A DNA stretch of 64,000 nt, taken from the NCBI GenBank assembly GCA_964449305.1, contig CAYUYM010000004.1, positions 3,774 through 67,773 of the forward strand, read 5' to 3'. Shown here one piece after another: positions 29,793-37,421 of the stretch. This DNA is from CAYUYM01 sp964449305 (lineage in GTDB: Bacteria; Bacteroidota; Ignavibacteria; SZUA-365; CAYQST01). Each line of letters opens with the position of its first letter. Within the stretch, counting starts at the first letter, position 1. The notes beneath the pieces were generated by a model. The model was not told the origin of the DNA and ran no database searches. It saw only the letters and a program-made list of their open reading frames with translations. The position numbers and the translations under genes are program-made.

Positions 29793-29901
29793 CGACGTCG
29801 CCTGATCACGACATCCCATGCACTCCTCCCGCGCTTCCGGGTGCGGGAGGAGTCATGCGGAACCATCACCATATTTCTGCAACCCGAACGACACAGCACC
29901 C

Positions 29902-31302
29902 ATGAACAACGCCGACGCACCGCAGGGTGACAGCCCCACTCCATCGAAGGGGACGGCCGTCAACCGCTTTCTGACGCACAAGCCATTGACTCTCGGGAAG
30001 AAGCTCCACCTCATGGAGTTCATCGCCGAGCGGAGTGTGCAGGCAGTGGCCTTCATCTCCATCGCAGCCATCCTCGGCATCTTCTACTACGTCTTTCAGG
30101 AGGCGACCTGGGCGTTTCGCAGCGGGGAGCCGGCAGTGGCCACCGTCACGGCGACAACAGTGGATGGAACGACGGAACAGCCATCATCCGCGGGTCCGGG
30201 AGATGGCACGGAGGATGGCGGCATGCTGACCCAGGAGACCTACGGAGGAGACGAGACGCCATCGGCGACGTCGGGTTCGGAGGAGCTGAAACCGGAATCG
30301 TATGGAACGGAGGAATTGACCCCGGAGGTGTACGGAGCGCCGCCGGATGCGGCGACCGGGGACCTGCGACCCGGGGCCCCTGAATCGACCGAGGTCGCAG
30401 GCTCGGATCGTGCCGACGTGGCCGATGCCGGAACGGATGCCGCCCCACCCGCGGTGATCACCGAAGAGGAGTTGCCGGTGTCCGATGTGGATGGGGGGGG
30501 GCACGAGCGCCCGGTGACGGTGGACATGCTCCTCCGCGCGAATGACACGATCGACGGCGCCCCCCGGCACATATGGCAGCCGGTGGGGGAGGTGCCGAAA
30601 TACAGCTTTGTGCCGCTGCTGGTGGGTGCACTGAAGGTGACGCTGATCGGCCTGCTGCTGGCGGCCCCGATTGCCATCCTTGCCGCGCTCTTCACCTCGG
30701 CCTTCGCGCCCCGCTGGGCACGGGAGATCCTCAAGCCGGCCATCGAGATCCTCGCGGGCTTCCCGTCGGTGGTGATCGGTTTCTTCTGCCTGATGACGCT
30801 GGCCACGGTGATGCAGGCGATCACGGAATCGGAGTTCCGGCTCAACGCCCTCGTGGGAGGCATCGGCATGGCGATCGCGGTGATCCCGATCATCTACACC
30901 GTGACCGAGGACGCGTTGGCGGCCGTGCCGAAGTCCATGAAGGAAGCCTCGCTGGCGATGGGCGCATCGCGCTGGCAGACCGCCTATCGCGTGACGCTGC
31001 CCGCCGCCATCCCCGGCGTCTTTGCCGCGGTGATCCTCGGCTTCGGGCGTGCGTTCGGCGAGACCATGATCGCCCTCATGGCCACAGGCAATGCCGCACT
31101 GGTGTCGGCCGACATCTTCGAGTCTGTCCGCACCATGGCCGCCACCATTGGCGCGGAGATGGCGGAGGTCGAATTCCACAGCGTGCACTACGGTGTCCTG
31201 TTTCTCATCGGCGCCGTTCTCTTCGTCGTCACCTTCACCATGAACGCACTCGCGGAATTCTGGATCCGCCGGCGCCTGTTGAAACGATTCCAGGGACAAT
31301 GA
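29902..31302 (+). CDS. pstC: Phosphate ABC transporter permease PstC with a large periplasmic insert
   Basis: This 466-aa permease has TM1 at about 45-65 and the conserved PstC core from about residue 232 onward (SFVPLLVGALKVTLIGLL, LAGFPSVVIGFFCL, EASLAMGASRWQTAYRVTLP). Typical PstC has about 320 aa. The extra is a 150-residue acidic, low-complexity insert (about 72-225) between TM1 and TM2. It contains three copies of a TYG/SYG/VYG motif (ETYGGDE, ESYGTEE, EVYGAPP). The insert also carries a run of nine G residues at 30493-30501, coding GGG. Start at 29902. Confidence 0.92.
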   Translation: MNNADAPQGDSPTPSKGTAVNRFLTHKPLTLGKKLHLMEFIAERSVQAVAFISIAAILGIFYYVFQEATWAFRSGEPAVATVTATTVDGTTEQPSSAGPGDGTEDGGMLTQETYGGDETPSATSGSEELKPESYGTEELTPEVYGAPPDAATGDLRPGAPESTEVAGSDRADVADAGTDAAPPAVITEEELPVSDVDGGGHERPVTVDMLLRANDTIDGAPRHIWQPVGEVPKYSFVPLLVGALKVTLIGLLLAAPIAILAALFTSAFAPRWAREILKPAIEILAGFPSVVIGFFCLMTLATVMQAITESEFRLNALVGGIGMAIAVIPIIYTVTEDALAAVPKSMKEASLAMGASRWQTAYRVTLPAAIPGVFAAVILGFGRAFGETMIALMATGNAALVSADIFESVRTMAATIGAEMAEVEFHSVHYGVLFLIGAVLFVVTFTMNALAEFWIRRRLLKRFQGQ

Positions 31303-31305
31303 CCC

Positions 31306-32595
31306 ATGGCCTCACCCGCACATTCCCGCTCCATTGCGATTGCGCTCACGATCACCCTTCTCGGCACTGCCGTGTCCGCCATCCTTCTGCTCTGGACGCC
31401 GTGGTACCTCGCCATCAGCGGGCTCGCCGCAGCGGCTGTAGCCGGGACCGTGCTGTGGCGTCGGATGTCGATCCAGAACCGCCGCAGGATCAGCGAGAAC
31501 ATCTTCATCCTTCTCTCGGGTGCCACGGCACTGATCATCATCGCCTTCGTCCTGTATCTGCTCATCTCCATCTTCTGGAACGGGCGCTCACATCTCTCCA
31601 TCGATTTCCTGTTCTCCGCCCCGTCGGAGGGGTTGACGGGGGGAGGCATCTTTCCGGCCATCGTGGGCACGGCGATGCTGGTCATCATCATGTCCATCGC
31701 AGCCGTCCCCATCGGGACGATCACGGCGATCTACCTCTCCGAGTATGCACGGGAGACCTCCTTCATCACCCGCTTCATCCGTTTTGCGGTGAACACCCTG
31801 GCCGGGGTGCCGGCCATCGTGTTCGGGCTTTTCGGGCTCGGATTCTTCATCGGCACGGTGGGCCGGCAGATGGATGCGGTGGAGCAGGGCCGGCGGATTG
31901 AGCGACTCGAGACGGTGATGACGCGCGAGGGATCGCCATTTGCCGATGATGGCGCAGCCACAGTGCAGGAGCTCCGGGCCGCACTCGAGGCTGATGATGC
32001 GGAGTACTGGTCGCGACAGATCGACCTCTCCGAGTCCCTCGCAGAGATGAAGGGCGACGATCGTGCCATCCCGGCGGCCGATGTGCGACAGTTCTATGTC
32101 GAGCGCACGTCCCCGCACTGGGGGCAGCCGGCACTCATCTGGGCGGCGCTCACGATGGCGCTGCTCACGCTTCCGGTGGTGATCGTGAGCGTGGAGGAGG
32201 CGATCAAGACGGTGCCGCGGGATCTGCGTGAGGCGAGCCTTGCGCTGGGTGCATCGAAGTGGGAGACGATCCTGCGCGTGGTGCTTCCCGGCTCGGTGAC
32301 GGGCATCCTCACTGGTGGCATCCTCGCCGTGAGCCGTGGTGCGGGCGAGGTGGCCCCCATCCTGTTCACCGGAGCCGCCTACTTTCTGCCGGAGCTTCCG
32401 TCCTCGGTGTCGTCCCAGTTCATGGAACTCGGCTATCACATCTACATCCTCGCCACACAATCGCCGGACGTGGAGCTCACCTTGCCGCTCCAGTACGCCA
32501 CCACCTTCGTGCTGCTCATTCTCACCTTCACCCTCAACTTCACGGCCATCTTCCTTCGCTCCCGCGTCCGTGCCCGCATGGCCCAGGCCGGCTGA
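31306..32595 (+). CDS. pstA: Phosphate ABC transporter permease PstA with an inserted cytoplasmic or periplasmic loop
   Basis: This 429-aa permease has the PstA motifs AVPIGTITAIYLSEYA, FAVNTLAGVPAIVFGLFGLGFF and EASLALGASKWETILRVVLPGS. It has two extra N-terminal helices (about 8-50). A hydrophilic insert at about 188-272 sits between two core helices and is absent in E. coli PstA (296 aa). It starts 3 bp after pstC. It forms the transmembrane channel with PstC. Confidence 0.92.
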   Translation: MASPAHSRSIAIALTITLLGTAVSAILLLWTPWYLAISGLAAAAVAGTVLWRRMSIQNRRRISENIFILLSGATALIIIAFVLYLLISIFWNGRSHLSIDFLFSAPSEGLTGGGIFPAIVGTAMLVIIMSIAAVPIGTITAIYLSEYARETSFITRFIRFAVNTLAGVPAIVFGLFGLGFFIGTVGRQMDAVEQGRRIERLETVMTREGSPFADDGAATVQELRAALEADDAEYWSRQIDLSESLAEMKGDDRAIPAADVRQFYVERTSPHWGQPALIWAALTMALLTLPVVIVSVEEAIKTVPRDLREASLALGASKWETILRVVLPGSVTGILTGGILAVSRGAGEVAPILFTGAAYFLPELPSSVSSQFMELGYHIYILATQSPDVELTLPLQYATTFVLLILTFTLNFTAIFLRSRVRARMAQAG

Positions 32596-32621
32596 TCCCC
32601 CAACCACGAACCATCGGAACA

Positions 32622-33380
32622 ATGAACGACACCATCATCTCCACGACCAATCTCAGCCTTCACTATGGCGACAAGCAGGCACTCAGGGACATCACGATCG
32701 ACATCCCGCGTCACCGCGTCACCGCCTTCATCGGCCCATCGGGCTGCGGCAAATCCACCTTTCTCCGTTCCCTCAACCGCATGAACGACCTCATCGACGG
32801 TGTGCGCATTGCCGGCTCGGTGGAGATCGACGGTCTCGACATCTATGACAGGAGCATTGATGTTGTGGAGCTGCGCAAGCGCATCGGCATGGTCTTCCAG
32901 AAGTCGAATCCGTTTCCGAAGTCCGTATATGACAACATCGCGTACGGGCCCCGGGTGAACGGCATCCGCGACCGCCGCAGGCTCGACGAGATCGTGGAGG
33001 AAAGCCTGAAGCGCGCCGCCATCTGGACCGAGGTGAAGGACCGCCTGAAGGATTCGGCGCTCGGCCTCTCCGGTGGACAGCAGCAGCGGCTCTGCATTGC
33101 CCGCTGCCTTGCCGTGAATCCGGACATCCTTCTCATGGATGAACCGGCGAGCGCGCTCGATCCCATCTCCACCGCCAAGATCGAGGAGCTCATCTTCGAG
33201 CTCAAGGACAACTACACCATCGTGATCGTGACGCACAACATGCAACAGGCCGCACGCGTGAGTGACAACACCGCCTTCTTCTACATGGGTGAGCTCATCG
33301 AGTATGGCCGAACCCGCAGCATGTTCACCACACCCGAAAAGAAGCAGACCGAGGAGTACATCACCGGCCGCTTTGGTTGA
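32622..33380 (+). CDS. pstB: Phosphate ABC transporter ATPase PstB
   Basis: This 252-aa ATPase has Walker A GPSGCGKST, Q-loop FQKSNPFPKSVYDNIAYG (diagnostic for PstB), signature LSGGQQQR, Walker B ILLMDEPASALD and the switch H in THNMQQA. It ends TEEYITGRFG, as in the family. The start at 32622 (MNDTIISTTNL) is internal to a longer open frame that reads into pstA. Confidence 0.97.
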   Translation: MNDTIISTTNLSLHYGDKQALRDITIDIPRHRVTAFIGPSGCGKSTFLRSLNRMNDLIDGVRIAGSVEIDGLDIYDRSIDVVELRKRIGMVFQKSNPFPKSVYDNIAYGPRVNGIRDRRRLDEIVEESLKRAAIWTEVKDRLKDSALGLSGGQQQRLCIARCLAVNPDILLMDEPASALDPISTAKIEELIFELKDNYTIVIVTHNMQQAARVSDNTAFFYMGELIEYGRTRSMFTTPEKKQTEEYITGRFG

Positions 33381-33476
33381 TCCATCGGCACACCGCATTG
33401 TCATCCAACGGCGGCACGCGAACCGCATTCATCGATGCCTCCCACCATCTTTCTTCCACCATTCAATCCAGACGCC

Positions 33477-34193
33477 ATGCCCGACCACATATTCCACCGC
33501 TTCGACGAGGATCTCGACAAGCTCCGCTCACGCCTGATCAAGATGGGCAGCCTGGTGCAGGAGCAGGTCGAGATCGTGTTCAAGGCCCTCGAAACCAACA
33601 ACACGGAGATCGCGCAGCTCGTGATCGAACGCGACAGCAAGATCGACGCGTTCGACATCGAGATCGACCGCCTGTGCATGCAGCTCTTCGCCATGCAGCA
33701 ACCCGTGGCCCTCGATCTGCGGACCATCATGGCCGCGCTCTCGATCAACAAGAACTTTGAACGTCTGGGCGACATCGCCGTGAACATCGCCGAGCGGGTG
33801 GTGGGGCTGAAGGACCACCCCGGTGTGGTCCATCGCACCCGTCTGGGGGAGATGGGGCACATCGCCTCGCGGATGGTCAACGACGCGCTCGATGCCTACA
33901 TCAACCACGATGTGACACTCGCCCACCGCGTGCTGGAGGCCGAGGTGTCCGTCGACGCGCTCGATCGTGAGAACTTCTCGCTCCTCATCGAACAGATGAT
34001 GCAGGACGGGTCGCTCGTGGTTCCGTGCAGCCATCTGCTGCTGGTGAACCGCAACGTGGAACGCCTGGCCGACCAGTCAACGAACATCGCCGAGGAGGTG
34101 GTGTTCCTGGTCGAGGCGCGCATCCTCCGGCATGGAAACGGAGGCGACGCGATGCCGCCCGGTCCGGATGATGACAGCGATGCTGCCGACTGA
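33477..34193 (+). CDS. phoU: Phosphate transport regulator PhoU
   Basis: This 238-aa two-repeat helical protein has the PhoU metal-binding patterns in each half: ALSINKNFERLGDIAVNIAE and LLVNRNVERLADQSTNIAEE. In characterised systems it blocks PhoR/PhoB signalling when phosphate is plentiful by contacting PstB and PhoR. It is the last gene of the operon. No phoB or phoR gene is in the window. The start at 33477 (MPDHIFHRFDED) fits the family. An ATG at 33435 would add 14 residues. Confidence 0.95.
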   Translation: MPDHIFHRFDEDLDKLRSRLIKMGSLVQEQVEIVFKALETNNTEIAQLVIERDSKIDAFDIEIDRLCMQLFAMQQPVALDLRTIMAALSINKNFERLGDIAVNIAERVVGLKDHPGVVHRTRLGEMGHIASRMVNDALDAYINHDVTLAHRVLEAEVSVDALDRENFSLLIEQMMQDGSLVVPCSHLLLVNRNVERLADQSTNIAEEVVFLVEARILRHGNGGDAMPPGPDDDSDAAD

Positions 34194-34197
34194 TCGA

Positions 34198-34224
34198 ACG
34201 ACGCCCGCCTCACGCGGGCGTTGT
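34198..34224 (+). terminator. Possible terminator after phoU
   Basis: An 8-bp GC-rich stem (34201-34208 with 34214-34221) has a CTCAC loop and is extended by about three pairs. The T-tail is poor, so it is a moderate candidate for the end of the phosphate operon. Confidence 0.55.
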
Positions 34225-34373
34225 CATTCCAGGAACAGCAGCACGGCACCGGTCAGAAACAGACCGATGGAGAGCACAAGCGCGGCGTGGATGGTGAAGC
34301 GCAGGGTGATGCCGGAATGCAGGGGCGACATGGGAAACGCTGATGTGGTGGGAAATGTGACTGCTGTCGACAT
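34224..34373 (-). CDS. Possible 49-aa single-pass membrane protein
   Basis: The frame runs from an ATG at 34373 to a stop at 34224, between phoU and tRNA-Pro. The protein is polar for 25 residues and then has one clear helix (HAALVLSIGLFLTGAVLLFL) near the C-terminus. No ribosome-binding site is convincing and an internal ATG (MSPLHSGITL) is equally possible. It fills a region that is otherwise empty. Homology is unknown. Confidence 0.35.
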   Translation of the reverse strand: MSTAVTFPTTSAFPMSPLHSGITLRFTIHAALVLSIGLFLTGAVLLFLE

Positions 34374-34429
34374 ATACACCACACCCACTCCGGATGTTCC
34401 AGGATGCCGCGAAATCTTCTGTGTGTTTG

Positions 34430-34503
<74 letters not shown>

Positions 34504-34648
34504 ATCCTTCCGTATTCGGAAGGGACACTAATATAGGCTTTTTTCCTTTCCGGAAAAATCGAGATCCGATCCGTTCCCAGGGGAATTTCTTCGAGACTCC
34601 CGGAATCGTATTTTACCGGGCATGTTTCATCCATCGACATCAGGCGCC

Positions 34649-35206
34649 ATGTCCAGCTCATCCCCCACACCAGCACCCGGATCCTCGAACACCAGGACCA
34701 TCATCTTCGTCTCCTTGATGATCGTGGTCGTGGTCGCTGTGGCATACATCCTCATCGTCGGGAAGCACACCGCACCGCCACCACCGCCGGCGACGTCCGG
34801 GGGCATGCAGCAGGGCCCGGAGCAGTTCCGGAAGGATGCCATCATGAAGATCACCACGCCTGCGGGCACGGTGAAGCAGGAGCTCGAGATCGAGATCGTG
34901 GACCGGGAGGAGACACGCATGCAGGGCATGATGGGGCGCACATCAATGGCCCAGAACCGCGGCATGCTCTTCATCTTCGACAACGACGAACCCCGCTCCT
35001 TCTGGATGGCCAACACCCCGCTGCCGCTCGACATCATCTTCATCACGCGCGACAGGGAGATCATCAGGATTCATTCACGCACCACACCCTACTCCGAGCA
35101 GAACTACGAATCGGGGCGCGACTGCCGCTACGTGCTCGAGACGAACGCCGGCTACTGCGACCGCCACGGCATCCGCGAGGGTGACAAGGTGACGTGGAGC
35201 CGCTGA
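34649..35206 (+). CDS. DUF192-family exported protein
   Basis: This 185-aa protein has an N-terminal anchor (about residues 20-37) and a Pro-rich linker. A C-terminal DUF192 domain (about 70-180) has TRMQGMMGRTSMAQNRGMLFIFD and SFWMANTPLPLDIIFITRD. DUF192 proteins are small periplasmic or lipid-anchored beta-barrels of unknown role. The start at 34649 gives a short cytoplasmic lead, and 34622 is also possible. The next gene is 50 bp downstream, so it may lead the HMA-redoxin-phosphatase operon. Confidence 0.82.
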   Translation: MSSSSPTPAPGSSNTRTIIFVSLMIVVVVAVAYILIVGKHTAPPPPPATSGGMQQGPEQFRKDAIMKITTPAGTVKQELEIEIVDREETRMQGMMGRTSMAQNRGMLFIFDNDEPRSFWMANTPLPLDIIFITRDREIIRIHSRTTPYSEQNYESGRDCRYVLETNAGYCDRHGIREGDKVTWSR

Positions 35207-35256
35207 TCCCCGGTGGCATTGGTACACAGGCATCACATCAAGCATCAGACACCGTC

Positions 35257-35547
35257 ATGACTTTCCGCCCGCTTCTTCTGCCCGCCGCGCTGCTCTGCCT
35301 TGTGGCCGGCTGCTCCAAACCGCCCGCATCCACGATGGCCGACGTGCGTGTGCAGGCTCCCGGCATGAAATGCGAGAGCTGTGCCGAGACCATCGAATCC
35401 ACCTTCCGGCATCTCCCCGGCGTGGATTCCGTGGACGCTGATCCCGTGACGAAATGGGTGTTCGTCCGCTGCGACACGACGAAGACCACCGCTGCCACGC
35501 TCGAGGAGACCATCGGGAGACTCGGCTTCGACAGGCTTTCCGAATGA
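35257..35547 (+). CDS. Lipoprotein with a heavy-metal-associated (HMA) domain
   Basis: This 96-aa protein has a lipobox LVAGC with the lipidated C19, then a compact HMA domain with the metal-binding GMKCESC (C39, C42). HMA domains carry Cu(I), Hg(II) or Zn(II). A free lipoprotein HMA domain in the periplasm suggests metal scavenging or delivery. Its last codons overlap the redoxin gene by 4 bp (ATGA). Cu versus Hg cannot be told from the sequence. Confidence 0.85.
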   Translation: MTFRPLLLPAALLCLVAGCSKPPASTMADVRVQAPGMKCESCAETIESTFRHLPGVDSVDADPVTKWVFVRCDTTKTTAATLEETIGRLGFDRLSE

Positions 35548-36215
35548 CGCGCTCCGCCCTGCGACAGTTTCTGCGCATGGGCATCGGTCTCGCCCTCGCC
35601 GGCGCGGCCTACCTGGCCTTCGCCCTGTGGACATCGCGCGGTGACGATGAGAAGGTGCTGCTCGATGCGGCCCAGGTCTGTGCGCAGGAGGGGGCCGCGG
35701 GGGAGAGCCCGCTGTTCGGTGTCTCGATCAACGATGTGCCACTCACGACACTCGCAGGCAGGCCTGTCGGGCTTCATGCGCTCGGTGGCCCTCGTCTGAC
35801 GACCGTGCTCTTCTGGGCCTGCACCTGCCCCTGCTCCAACGGGTACATCGACCGGCTCCGGGAGCTGCGTGATGCCTACGAACCGAAGGGTGTGGCCTTC
35901 ATCGGCATCAACGCCAACAGCGACGAGACCGCAGACCAGATGCAGGCCTTCATCGACCGCCGGAGCTTTCCCCTGCCCGTGTACCGCGATGCCCCCGGCA
36001 TCGCCGCCGACATGCTCATGGCGCGTGTCACCCCCGAAGTCTTCGTCTTCGACACCACCTGGGCACTCCGCTATCACGGCCGCATCGACGACGACAAGGG
36101 CGGACTCTACGTGAAGGACGCCTCGCTCGCGCGGGCGCTCGACACCCTCCTCACCGGCGGCGAGCTGCGCCACCGCGAGAAACCCGGGCTTGGCTGCGTC
36201 ATCGTGAGGCACTGA
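35544..36215 (+). CDS. Redoxin-domain thiol-disulfide protein, membrane-anchored
   Basis: This 223-aa protein has an N-terminal anchor (about residues 11-29) and a periplasmic thioredoxin-like domain of the redoxin group (about 50-205). The cysteine-rich active site is CTCPCSNGY in place of the usual CxxC. VAFIGINANSDETADQMQAFI and TPEVFVFDTTWALRYHG follow. Its start overlaps the HMA lipoprotein stop by 4 bp, so the two are translationally coupled. This suggests they act on the same metal or thiol chemistry, by inference. Confidence 0.8.
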   Translation: MTRSALRQFLRMGIGLALAGAAYLAFALWTSRGDDEKVLLDAAQVCAQEGAAGESPLFGVSINDVPLTTLAGRPVGLHALGGPRLTTVLFWACTCPCSNGYIDRLRELRDAYEPKGVAFIGINANSDETADQMQAFIDRRSFPLPVYRDAPGIAADMLMARVTPEVFVFDTTWALRYHGRIDDDKGGLYVKDASLARALDTLLTGGELRHREKPGLGCVIVRH

Positions 36216-37316
36216 ATGAAGCACCCCACCCGGGCGCTGCATGCATCGCCCCGAAGCGTCGTCATCATCATCATCCTGTTGATCCTGTCGTCGCAACTGC
36301 CGGCGCAATCCGTGCATCCGCGCAGCATCATCCTGCTCATCGGTGATGGCATGGGGACGGCGCAGGTGGCGGCTTTGAAACTCCGTCAGGGGAGGACGAA
36401 TTTCGACCGCTTTTCCGTGTGCGGCTTCTCGCTCACGCAGTCGGCCACGCACTTCGTCACCGAATCGAGCGCGGGCGGCACCGCCCTTGCCACCGGGGAG
36501 CGGACCTTCAATGGCGCCATCGCGGTGGACACGGCGGAGCGTCCGCTGCAGACCGCGCTGGAGCTGGCCCTGGCAGGTGGCCGGGCGGGGGGCGTCGTGG
36601 TCACGAGCTCCATCACCCATGCCACCCCCGCAGCGTTTCTCGCGCATGTCAACCTGCGAAAGAAGGAGTACGACATTGCGGAGCAGATCCTGCAATCCGG
36701 TGCCTCCGTGCTCATCGGCGGCGGGCGCATGTTCTTCCGTGACCGCAACCAGACAACGACCGCCACGACGATGGCGCCCCTCCTGTCCGCCGTCACGACA
36801 TCGGGCTTCACCTTCGCCTCCACACCCGCCTGCGACACCATCCCGGGATCACGTCTCCTCATGCTGCTGGAGGAGGAGGGCCTGCCACTGGCCGGAGCCC
36901 GCACCTACACGCTGGGCGACCTGACAGGCTGCGCGCTCCAGCGCCTCGAGTCGGCTCCCGGCGGCTTCTTCCTCATGGTGGAGGGATCGCAGATCGACTG
37001 GGCCTGCCACAACATGGACTTCCCGCAGCTCCTTCGGGAGATGGAGGATTTCGACACCGCCATCGGTCGGGCGATGGACCATGCGGAGACGCATCCGGGA
37101 ACGCTGGTGCTCGTGACTGCGGACCATGAGACAGGCGGTCTCACGTTGTCGGGCCGCATGCCCGATGGCTCCGACATGCAGGGGAAATGGACCTCGGACG
37201 ACCATACCGGCGTGATGGTGCCCGTGTTCGTCTTCGGTCCGGGAGCGGAACGCTTCGGTGGCATCCATGAGAACCGGGAGATCGGACGGATGATCAGAGA
37301 GCTGCTGGGCCACTGA
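36216..37316 (+). CDS. Alkaline phosphatase (PhoA family), exported
   Basis: This 366-aa enzyme has a signal segment (about residues 14-31). The metal-binding aspartate is D44 in LIGDGMG. S84 in VTESSAGGTALATG is the phosphoserine nucleophile by alignment with E. coli S102. MVEGSQIDWACHNMDF, TADHETGGL and HTGVMVPVFVFG carry the remaining metal ligands. It releases phosphate from esters in the periplasm. Its start follows the redoxin stop with no gap. I see no Pho-like repeats in the 2 kb upstream. Confidence 0.92.
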   Translation: MKHPTRALHASPRSVVIIIILLILSSQLPAQSVHPRSIILLIGDGMGTAQVAALKLRQGRTNFDRFSVCGFSLTQSATHFVTESSAGGTALATGERTFNGAIAVDTAERPLQTALELALAGGRAGGVVVTSSITHATPAAFLAHVNLRKKEYDIAEQILQSGASVLIGGGRMFFRDRNQTTTATTMAPLLSAVTTSGFTFASTPACDTIPGSRLLMLLEEEGLPLAGARTYTLGDLTGCALQRLESAPGGFFLMVEGSQIDWACHNMDFPQLLREMEDFDTAIGRAMDHAETHPGTLVLVTADHETGGLTLSGRMPDGSDMQGKWTSDDHTGVMVPVFVFGPGAERFGGIHENREIGRMIRELLGH

Positions 37317-37354
37317 GGGCGCCCGGAGGGCTGTCCGGCACACAGTTCACCTCA

Positions 37355-37385
37355 TTGCATTTGGTGAAAAACTCCATCATATTTC
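37355..37385 (+). promoter_or_regulatory. Promoter of the CILP-like lipoprotein gene
   Basis: TTG (37355-37357), a 20-nt gap and CATATTTC (37378-37385) give a TTG-N20-yAnnTTyn pattern, 36 bp before the ATG. Confidence 0.5.
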
Positions 37386-37421
37386 GCACTTCGATCCCCA
37401 TACTCATACCAGGAGGTTCCC

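Noticed and set aside
36216..36300. Separate Pho box for the alkaline phosphatase
   Set aside because: No TTCACAT/GTAACAT-like 11-bp repeats were found in front of the gene or its operon, so Pho control of this gene is not supported here.
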